Source of the DNA: Schaalia radingae
Lineage (GTDB): Bacteria; Actinomycetota; Actinomycetes; Actinomycetales; Actinomycetaceae
Assembly: GCF_900106055.1 (NCBI RefSeq)
Contig: NZ_LT629792.1
Location: 62,001-126,000, forward strand
Direction of reading: 5' to 3'
DNA length: 64,000 bases
Shown here: positions 56,919 to 64,000 of the stretch, one piece after another
Layout of the letters: each line of letters opens with the position of its first letter
How positions within the stretch are numbered: position 1 is the first letter of the stretch
Translations under genes and position numbers: made by a program
The notes under the pieces: model-generated
Seen by the model: the letters and a program-made list of their open reading frames with translations, nothing else
Databases searched by the model: none
What the model was told of the DNA's origin: nothing

Positions 56919-59203
56919 GACAGTTTCCCTTCGACGAGGGAAAGGTGCCGGGAGCACACCTGATCCAAACCTTCAAAATCGTGCGAAATCACAATAATTC
57001 CTATGCCGCGATCCTGCCGGCGTTTCAGCGCGCTGATGACCAGTTCACGCGATGTGGCATCCAGGCCCGCCAGAGGCTCGTCAAGCACAATGAAATTCAG
57101 GTCCGCTGCGAATAATCCAGCCAACGCGACGCGTCGCATCTGCCCGCCGGAGAGTTCATCAATACCGCGCCTTTGCAACTCACAGTCCAGTCCCACTTCC
57201 GCCATCGCGCGGCTGACCACGTCGTCGACCCGCTCTGTGTCGTCAGGGTCGATGTTGGCGGCCGCGGCAATGTCCAGACGCACGGACGGGCGTTGGAGCT
57301 GAAGTCGGGCGAATTGCATCGACATGCCGATGGATCCGACTTGCTGGCTGGCGGGCTTGTCGCCCAGGAGGCAATCTCCCCAGGTGGGAGGCATCAGTCC
57401 TGTCATGATGCGTGCCAGTGTCGATTTGCCCGACCCGTTCTCACCTGCGATCAGGACACTCTCACCTGGCGCAACGTCCAGATTAATGTCAAAGAGGACC
57501 TGCTTGTGCCACGGGGTCCTCACGTCGTAGGCGTGCGACACGTCGTGCAGTGTCAGCGCCGGGGCGAAGTGATCCCCCCACCGTTTGAGGTGGGACACGA
57601 TGTCGTCAGCGTCATCGTCGGTGGAGACCACAGGCATGACTGGTACGGTGCGAACCGCGGATGGGTCACCCTCGTCAATGGGGGAGTCGTGCACGCTGCT
57701 GGCTGGCTGGCGGGTGGGAGAGGCTGTGGAATCAGTAGCATCGTCGGTGGGGACGGCCACGACATCGGCAGCGCCGCTGGTGAGGTGGCAGGTCAGGGAG
57801 CCAGGTGCGCCGGTGGTCGTGCTGTCGGTGAGCGGACTGGTCGGGTCGGTGGGAGCACCATCGAAGGTGACGTGACCGTTGTCGAGTGTGATCAGCCGGT
57901 CGGCCCGTGCCGCTTCAGTGAGGTCGTGGGTGATGTGAACGACGGTCGTGCCGGTGCGGGGCAGGTCAGCGAGGATGGCGATCAGTTCGGTGCGCCCCTG
58001 CTGGTCGATCATAGCGGTTGACTCGTCCGAGATCAGCAGGGCAGGCTGACGTGCCAGGGCTCCGGCCAGTGCGAGTCGTTGCAGTTGGCCGCCCGACAGG
58101 TGACGTACCGGCATCGCGGACAGGCCAGGCAGACCGACCTGATCCAGAAGACTGTCGAGGGGGAGCGCGGCGCGCTCGTCGGAACTCATGCCCCACAGGA
58201 TGTCTTCTTCGACCGTTTCGCCCAGCGATGACAATTCGGTGCGTTGAGCCAGCAGTGCGACCCCGCTATGTCGACCCAGTCCGATCCGGCCGGGCCGCTT
58301 CACGGAACCGGCGCTGTGGCGCGCACCGGCAAGAATGGATGCCAGGGTCGACTTTCCAGATCCGTTCGGCCCGGCGATGACGACGAACTGGCCGCGGTCG
58401 ATGGTGAGGCTCACGCCGTCAAGCGCGTCGCGCGTGGCGCCCGGATAGTGCATGTGGACGTCGGTGAGCGTGGTGGGCAACGGCTGGATCGGGGCGGCAT
58501 CCTCGTCGACGCGCAGTGGATCTAATGCATTGCCCTGCGGAATACGGGCGAGGACGTGACCCATCAGCCAGTGCGCAACGGTCAATGTGAGTGCGAATGC
58601 GAAAAGTACGGATACCGGCAGCCATGCCCACCAGTAGGCCACCATCCAGTCGGTGAAGGTCAGGAACAGGTCGGACATCGGGCGGGTGAGGCTCCATCCG
58701 GATAACAGCCGCGCGTAGCCTTTGACCGAGACTCGCACAGATTCAAGCGTGAGTTCCCGCAGGTCGGTGAGCAGCCATAGCGTCAGGTCAGTGAGTGCTC
58801 CGAGGATGACTCCGACAATAATGCCGATCAGGAATGCGAATCGGGTGCGGATGTGTTTGCGGTGGAGTGCTCCGACGATCCACCCTGCCAGTGTCGCCTG
58901 GATTGCGGTCAGTGCGGTGTTGACTCCGCCGAGGATGGCTCCGATCAGGCAGGTGGTCAGCACGGTGGTCAGTGATGCACGAGGGCGGAGCCTGACCGCA
59001 ATCATGGCGATCGGGATTGTAGCGATGAGCTGCAGGAAGTTGTTGAAGAACGGCAGGATGGTAGCGCCGACACATGCCACGATTGCCAGTCCGGCAAGCA
59101 CTCCGCATGAAGCAAGTTCAACCGGTGTGAGCGCGCCGGTCGGGCGTGCGGTGCCTGCCGTGGATCGCGTGTGAGAACGGTGTGATGACAATTGTGTATC
59201 CAC
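56915..59203 (-). CDS. Fused ECF S component and two ATPases
   Basis: A 762-residue fusion. Residues 28-220 are a membrane S-like domain (about six helices, starting ELASCGVLAGLAIVACVGA). ATPase 1: GPNGSGKST (278-286), LSGGQ (369-373), and Walker B with SDES in place of DEPT (392-395). A Thr/Asp/Ser-rich linker (about 450-540) joins ATPase 2: GENGSGKST (587-595), LSGGQ (684-688), LDEPLAGLD (707-715). With the separate T subunit this completes one importer. The S domain resembles MptE/DUF2232-type or vitamin-type S proteins, but no ligand can be assigned and no riboswitch precedes it. Confidence 0.85.
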   Translation of the reverse strand: MDTQLSSHRSHTRSTAGTARPTGALTPVELASCGVLAGLAIVACVGATILPFFNNFLQLIATIPIAMIAVRLRPRASLTTVLTTCLIGAILGGVNTALTAIQATLAGWIVGALHRKHIRTRFAFLIGIIVGVILGALTDLTLWLLTDLRELTLESVRVSVKGYARLLSGWSLTRPMSDLFLTFTDWMVAYWWAWLPVSVLFAFALTLTVAHWLMGHVLARIPQGNALDPLRVDEDAAPIQPLPTTLTDVHMHYPGATRDALDGVSLTIDRGQFVVIAGPNGSGKSTLASILAGARHSAGSVKRPGRIGLGRHSGVALLAQRTELSSLGETVEEDILWGMSSDERAALPLDSLLDQVGLPGLSAMPVRHLSGGQLQRLALAGALARQPALLISDESTAMIDQQGRTELIAILADLPRTGTTVVHITHDLTEAARADRLITLDNGHVTFDGAPTDPTSPLTDSTTTGAPGSLTCHLTSGAADVVAVPTDDATDSTASPTRQPASSVHDSPIDEGDPSAVRTVPVMPVVSTDDDADDIVSHLKRWGDHFAPALTLHDVSHAYDVRTPWHKQVLFDINLDVAPGESVLIAGENGSGKSTLARIMTGLMPPTWGDCLLGDKPASQQVGSIGMSMQFARLQLQRPSVRLDIAAAANIDPDDTERVDDVVSRAMAEVGLDCELQRRGIDELSGGQMRRVALAGLFAADLNFIVLDEPLAGLDATSRELVISALKRRQDRGIGIIVISHDFEGLDQVCSRHLSLVEGKLS

Positions 59204-59240
59204 TGACAGGAACGGCAGGATGACAGGAGGCAGTCTGAAA

Positions 59241-59534
59241 TCAGAGGGTGACGGCTGTGCCGGTTGCTGTGCAGATCAGAGTGCCTTGCATGCAGGTGTA
59301 GTGCATCTCAACACTGATCACGGCGTCAGCTCCGAGGAGTTCGGCACGCTCGCACATTTGGTTGACAGCATTTTCAAAAGCGGTCTGCAGGTTTTCCTCG
59401 CCTCTTTTGCGTCCGCCGTTGAGCGCTTTCAGCATTCCGCTCGCGGGGAAAGATGAAACAGTTTCACCTGATACAAGGCCGATGTAACGCGTGATCGGCT
59501 GACCTTCGATGGACGGTGTCGTCACTGCGAGCAT
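59241..59534 (-). CDS. YbjQ/UPF0145 family protein
   Basis: A 97-residue cytoplasmic protein of the YbjQ (UPF0145) family, which assembles into pentameric rings and has no agreed function; a metal- or ligand-binding role is suspected. The family pattern is visible: PSIEGQPITRYIGLVSGETV, then RAELLGADAVISVEMHY and a closing GTAVTL. ATG 59534 follows GGGAG by five bases; the ATG four codons earlier overlaps that site. The ECF fusion gene starts 37 bp downstream, so cotranscription is likely. Confidence 0.88.
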   Translation of the reverse strand: MLAVTTPSIEGQPITRYIGLVSGETVSSFPASGMLKALNGGRKRGEENLQTAFENAVNQMCERAELLGADAVISVEMHYTCMQGTLICTATGTAVTL

Positions 59535-59728
59535 GTTGTCTCCCATCTATTGACGCAACGATTCGGCAGGCTGGCAATGCGACTGCCATGGGCGCCCGCT
59601 GCGCCCGAGCCGACCAGTCGGGCGGCTTGAATCCACTTGTATCATTCCACGTGCGCACCGCGCGCGCACTTACAGTGCGTGCGCCGTCTTGTTTACCGCT
59701 AGGCAGCGTCTGGGTCTGTCAGGGGTTG

Positions 59729-60718
<990 letters not shown>

Positions 60719-60865
60719 TCAATTCTGGTGGTGTCGCACATGCACGCCACTAGCCCAGCCTACTGGTCTGAGCGTCGAAAAGACACGCCCGCCAGATGTG
60801 ATGTGGCCGTGTCCTAGTGCACTTCGCACCCGCATTCGCATTGCCTGTCACTGTCGTCGTCGTGG

Positions 60866-61816
60866 TCAGCGCCCGCAGTCCTCGCAATCATGTGGGCAGT
60901 GGGCGTCCTGTCTCGAGCTCAGCAAACCGGACACGTGCGCCGTTTCCATTCCAGCAAAGAGGGCTGCCATCAGCGCGGCCAGATCCGTGTGCGCACATCT
61001 CTTGCCCGCAGCTCTGCGATTCTCGCCGCGCCGAAAGATAGTTTTCTCGATCCACACTGTTGCAGCCGTCGTCACAGCAGTAATGCCGACCGCGGCTCCA
61101 ATAAGTGCAGGATTTTCCTGCAGAGTTTCTTGAAGGGTGTCCAATGCCTGGTGGTGGCCACTGCGGTGATCGCCGTGGCGATGATGTTCTGTGCTGCAGC
61201 CGCACTGGTCGTGATCGCAATGCTGTCCGTCGTGGTGTCGATTGCCCGTACAGCCGCACGATCCGTCGCTCTGGCAGTCGCACTCCTTGTGTGGTTCAGG
61301 CTCCAACGTCCGATTCGGGTCGAGTGGGCCAGCCTGATCCTTGTCGATCAGCGGAACGGTACGCTCACCAGCGGCTGCGGCACCTTCATCCGATCCGCAG
61401 CCACATTTGCCCTTTCCTTTGCCACACGCGCAGCCGTCCTGACCTTTACCGCAGCCACATCCATCGTTTTCACCGCAATTGCAGCTCTTGCCCTCGCATG
61501 AAGCATCTCCGTTGCAGCAGGCGCACGCGCCCTCCTCGTCACAATTGCCGACGAACGCGCGGTGATCCTCACAGCTGAACATTGACGCCAATGCGGCTGT
61601 AATTCCGCCCAGGAGCCCGGCCTTCAACACGCCGCGAACAGGTCGTGAGCGTACGAAGTCCGGCATGGCATACCACGCGAGCGTGCCGCCTGACATCAAC
61701 GCGACATAACCGAGTTTGCGCGGATCACTCAGCGCCTGCTCAATGCGGCCAAACGCAGAGCTCCCGCCAACATCCGTGCTGGTTGAGCAGTCGTGATCGT
61801 GGCAATCGCAAGTCAT
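60866..61816 (-). CDS. Cys/His-rich membrane protein, metallothionein-like regions
   Basis: A 316-residue protein not assigned to a known family. It starts MTCDCHDHDC. Two membrane segments (about 37-50 and 65-80) lead into a Cys-rich segment (82-143) with 14 cysteines in CxC, CxCC and GCGCG patterns. A second segment (178-222) has seven cysteines and about ten histidines (HHDGQHCDHDQCGC, HHRHGDH). Another hydrophobic stretch (about 238-255) follows, and the end is AHCPHDCEDC. About 28 Cys in all. This pattern suggests metal binding (Zn, Cu, Mn or Fe). ATG 61816 has GGGAGG upstream. It lies just upstream of nrdF, the metal-dependent reductase subunit, 159 bp apart. Confidence 0.75.
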   Translation of the reverse strand: MTCDCHDHDCSTSTDVGGSSAFGRIEQALSDPRKLGYVALMSGGTLAWYAMPDFVRSRPVRGVLKAGLLGGITAALASMFSCEDHRAFVGNCDEEGACACCNGDASCEGKSCNCGENDGCGCGKGQDGCACGKGKGKCGCGSDEGAAAAGERTVPLIDKDQAGPLDPNRTLEPEPHKECDCQSDGSCGCTGNRHHDGQHCDHDQCGCSTEHHRHGDHRSGHHQALDTLQETLQENPALIGAAVGITAVTTAATVWIEKTIFRRGENRRAAGKRCAHTDLAALMAALFAGMETAHVSGLLSSRQDAHCPHDCEDCGR

Positions 61817-61937
61817 CAGAAGCCTCCCATATATCCAGTGCTGTCAATCCTACGTGGCGGCATGTGCATTTGCAGCCAGGCCGGACGAACGCTCCTTCCA
61901 CGCAGTGCTCCACTTACTCACCTCAGGAGGACCCGAT

Positions 61938-62045
61938 ATGAGACAGTGGAACCAGCAGGGGACAGCGTCGCCCTCGTCGATGCTGATGACCGGGACGCCC
62001 TGCCCCACGTATCTCTATGACCGGATGAGTCTGCCTGGAGCGTAA
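61938..62045 (+). CDS. Possible small protein (35 aa), unknown
   Basis: A 35-codon frame (MRQWNQQGTASP...) starts after a near-perfect Shine-Dalgarno (AGGAGG, seven bases before the ATG) and ends 10 bases before the next gene, whose Shine-Dalgarno overlaps the TAA. The sequence has no membrane helix and no recognised motif. The strong site and the coupling favour translation; a leader peptide role is possible. It may also be accidental. Confidence 0.4.
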   Translation: MRQWNQQGTASPSSMLMTGTPCPTYLYDRMSLPGA

Positions 62046-62055
62046 GGAGCGCGAG

Positions 62056-62652
62056 ATGACCACTCACACGACCGTTGCCTGGAGCGAGGGCCGTTGGCTT
62101 CACGACCCTGCCGATCACCACATTGACGATGCGGGAAAACTGGTGGTAACCGCCACCGAGAAATCCGATGCGTGGGAGCGTACCTACTACGGCTTCAGTG
62201 TGAACACTGCGAATGCCCTGGTCAGGGAACTTCTCCACGGTACAGCAATGGAGGTGACGCTCAATGCGGCGTTCTCCGAGCAATTCGACCAGGCTGGCAT
62301 TTTCGTGCGCGCCGGTGCAAAAAACTGGGTCAAAGCGGGCCTTGAGTTTTCCGACGGAGTGCTGCAGCTCGGCGCGGTCGTCACGCGCGGCGTGTCCGAC
62401 TGGTCAGTGTCGCCGGTCCACGAATGGCTCAACAAAGATGTGGTGATCCGCGTGAGCCGCCACGACGATTCGATCATCCTGCGTGCCGGCGTGGTGGGCG
62501 AGGGCCTCAGGTTGGTGCGAGTACTGCCGTGTCTGCCTGACGATGGCTCGGTGGTGGAGGCAGGTCCGTTCGTGTGCTCGCCGTCCAGGGGCGGACTGTC
62601 CATCGCCTTCTCGTCATGGACGCTCGGCCCTGCAGACGCCAGTTTGCACTGA
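62056..62652 (+). CDS. DUF1349 family protein
   Basis: A 198-residue soluble protein of the DUF1349 family, a concanavalin-like beta-sandwich related to yeast Ree1. WERTYYGF, FDQAGIFVRAGAKNWVKAGLEFSDG and DWSVSPV are the characteristic stretches. The fold suggests binding of a carbohydrate or sugar-related molecule; no catalytic residues can be named. AAGGAG precedes the ATG and overlaps the stop of the small upstream frame. Confidence 0.85.
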   Translation: MTTHTTVAWSEGRWLHDPADHHIDDAGKLVVTATEKSDAWERTYYGFSVNTANALVRELLHGTAMEVTLNAAFSEQFDQAGIFVRAGAKNWVKAGLEFSDGVLQLGAVVTRGVSDWSVSPVHEWLNKDVVIRVSRHDDSIILRAGVVGEGLRLVRVLPCLPDDGSVVEAGPFVCSPSRGGLSIAFSSWTLGPADASLH

Positions 62653-62773
62653 CGAGGGTGGTGCGGTGGACCAATTGTGCGCATCCTCGGACTGACTCCT
62701 ATTGTGAAAGAGCACGGGCCGCATGGGTCCGTGAAAACGCCGGCTGCACGCTGGATGTCACGATGAGGAAACG

Positions 62774-63859
62774 GTGCTAGGGACAGTACTGACAACGATC
62801 ACACCCATGATCACGGTGGGAGTGCTGGGAACACTTTTCGCACGCAACTGTCACTTTGTCGGTGCCCTGAACCCGATCAACGACTTCGTCTTCTATGTCA
62901 CCCTGCCGTGCTACATGTTCACCGTCGTGCTCAATGCGCCACTGGACACGTCAGCTACCCCGGTCGTGGAAGCACTCTCAGGCCCCGTCATCGCAGTGCT
63001 CCTCTACTTCCTGCTCGGCTTCACTCTCCGAGCAGTCTCTAAGCGGCGTCGGCTGTGTCAGGAACGTCGTGAAGGACAGGAAACGGACGCTGATCTCTCC
63101 GCCCGTGACCGTGCCCGCACAAGCGGAGCGTTCAACCCGTCCCCCATTGTTTTGGGCGCGACCTTCGGCAACGTCGGATACATGGGTGTGCCTATCGCAC
63201 TGGCCCTGATCGGACCACAGGCCGGCCTTGCGGGCGGCGTCATTCAACTGCTCCACAACGTTGTTTTCCTGTCGGGCTATCCCATCATGCGTCAGCTCCT
63301 GCTGGGACAGTCCGCGCACGAGGAACACGTCGACCGTGATCACGCCACGCATACTGCCCGCCCCCGCCACTGGCCGCGAGCGCTCCAAGTCCTCATCCAG
63401 GCCGTCACCATGCCTCCCACAATTGCCTTTGCCCTGGCACTTGGCGTCAATGCCCTGCATATCCGCCTCCCGGAGGCAATCACGCACACGACGTCACTGA
63501 TTGCCGGAGCCACGGTGCCCTGTGCCTTGTTCGCGATTGGTCTGGCTGTCCCTGAGGCCCTGCGGGCCCTGCGTCAGCGTTTTGTCCCATTGTCAGTGGT
63601 CCTCGCTGCGGCCCTGACGAAGACGGTGGTGCTGCCGCTGCTGGTGGTGGGCGTGATCGCAGCGTGTGGCATTGATACTCATTCGGTGTGGGCGCTGACG
63701 GCGATCGTCCTGGCGAGCATTCCCTCGGCGTCAGCGGTGCTCAACCTTGCGCTCGGCCTGGATGGTGACCCTCAGGGAGCAACCTCCACGATCGTTATGA
63801 CGCTGACCGTCTTTCCCGTGACATTCCCGCTGGTGTTCTTGCTGGTGAGCGCCCTGTAG
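62774..63859 (+). CDS. AEC-family transporter (auxin efflux carrier type)
   Basis: A 361-residue membrane protein of the bile/arsenite/riboflavin (BART) superfamily, AEC branch, with about ten helices in two halves. NDFVFYVTLPCYMF, ATFGNVGYMGVPIAL and ASIPSASAVLNLALGLDGD are the usual signature stretches. Bacterial relatives export malate, malonate or other organic acids; the substrate here is open. A charged cytoplasmic loop (about 89-117) separates the early helices. GTG 62774 follows GAGGAAACG. It ends 16 bases from the convergent SGNH gene. Confidence 0.88.
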   Translation: MLGTVLTTITPMITVGVLGTLFARNCHFVGALNPINDFVFYVTLPCYMFTVVLNAPLDTSATPVVEALSGPVIAVLLYFLLGFTLRAVSKRRRLCQERREGQETDADLSARDRARTSGAFNPSPIVLGATFGNVGYMGVPIALALIGPQAGLAGGVIQLLHNVVFLSGYPIMRQLLLGQSAHEEHVDRDHATHTARPRHWPRALQVLIQAVTMPPTIAFALALGVNALHIRLPEAITHTTSLIAGATVPCALFAIGLAVPEALRALRQRFVPLSVVLAAALTKTVVLPLLVVGVIAACGIDTHSVWALTAIVLASIPSASAVLNLALGLDGDPQGATSTIVMTLTVFPVTFPLVFLLVSAL

Positions 63860-63875
63860 TAGGCGCTTCCTGCCC

Positions 63876-64000
63876 TTACCTCGGCACAGTGTCGAGGGCG
63901 TCCAGCACAGTCCGCGTCCACACCTTTGCGCCCTCTTCGTCGGGGTGAACGTTGTCGGAGGCCAGAAGGTCGGTGTGCTCTGCAATCGCGGCGGCCCAGT
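63876..64000 (-). CDS. SGNH-hydrolase C-terminus (partial)
   Basis: Only the last 40 or so codons are in the window. The minus strand reads WAAAIAEHTDLLASDNVHPDE followed by EGAKVWTRTVLDAL and a TAA. DNVHP is block V of SGNH/GDSL esterases, with the catalytic Asp and His. In actinobacteria such a tail is often the extracytoplasmic domain of an acyltransferase-3 O-acetyltransferase (OafA-like) or a free esterase; the window edge prevents a choice. Confidence 0.75.
   Translation of the reverse strand, partial: WAAAIAEHTDLLASDNVHPDEEGAKVWTRTVLDALDTVPR

Noticed and set aside
57173..58021. A 282-codon plus-strand frame
   Set aside because: Antisense to the S-ATPase fusion; composition is Gly/Val/Arg shadow type.
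60890..61501. A 203-codon hydrophobic plus-strand frame
   Set aside because: It mirrors the Cys/His-rich gene; the Val/Ala-rich appearance follows from complementing Cys/His/Gly codons, and the minus strand has the better ribosome site.

Overview
The window looks like a chromosome segment of an actinobacterium, most probably of the Actinomycetaceae type (Actinomyces/Schaalia/Trueperella-like). The family is inferred; the phylum is well supported. Support: GC-rich coding with many GTG starts, and the run crgA - DUF881 gene - class E sortase - trpG/pabA facing pknB - pknA - pbpA - rodA - pstP - fhaB - fhaA, which is the division/cell-wall cluster found near oriC in actinobacteria (Rv0011c-Rv0020c in M. 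tuberculosis). A tRNA-Leu(CAG) lies just beyond that cluster, as leuT does in M. tuberculosis. No plasmid, phage or complete insertion-sequence genes were seen.

Layout. 1-2.5 kb: pntB (cut by the window edge) and pntA. 2.7-9.5 kb: an SRPBCC protein, then an alpha-galactosidase/sugar ABC operon read leftward from a divergent ROK regulator. 9.5-12.8 kb: a TPP riboswitch leading into a thiamine-precursor ECF transporter in which both ATPases and the T subunit are one polypeptide. 12.8-28.5 kb: methyltransferase, Gfo/Idh/MocA oxidoreductase, membrane alpha/beta-hydrolase, lipid kinase, DsbA-like protein, a very large flippase/pseudokinase-like membrane protein, DedA, a DUF6541 membrane protein and two tandem YkvI-like transporters. 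28.7-34.7 kb: serS, a HAD phosphatase and a second sugar ABC operon. Neither sugar operon has its own ATPase, so a shared MsiK-type ATPase elsewhere is likely. 34.8-38.2 kb: DUF488, OsmC, a decayed GNAT gene, a phased repeat cluster, a coiled-coil membrane protein and ppiA. 38.3-51.5 kb: rhomboid protease and the division/Ser-Thr kinase cluster, with nearly every junction overlapping. 51.7-56 kb: a polysaccharide deacetylase lipoprotein, a collagen-like DUF4352 membrane protein, about 1 kb without genes that holds a mirror-image repeat array, and tRNA-Leu(CAG). 56-64 kb: a second ECF transporter (S-A-A' fusion plus separate T), a YbjQ-like protein, nrdF, a Cys/His-rich membrane protein, a DUF1349 protein, an AEC transporter and the tail of an SGNH hydrolase.

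How the genes work together. The Ser/Thr kinases, their phosphatase and the FHA proteins very probably tune elongation and septation through PbpA, RodA and CrgA. The TPP element ties thiamine-precursor uptake to TPP level. The two ATPase-less sugar importers feed carbon metabolism.

The most unusual signal is at 55393-55725: nine copies of a roughly 21-bp repeat at a regular 30-31 bp pitch, four in one orientation and five in the other, facing each other across 76 bp. It resembles multi-site transposase-binding ends (IS21- or Tn7-like) brought together without a transposase. Other points of interest are a five-copy helically phased repeat at 36371-36488, the Cys/His-rich membrane protein beside nrdF, and the two contrasting ECF fusions.
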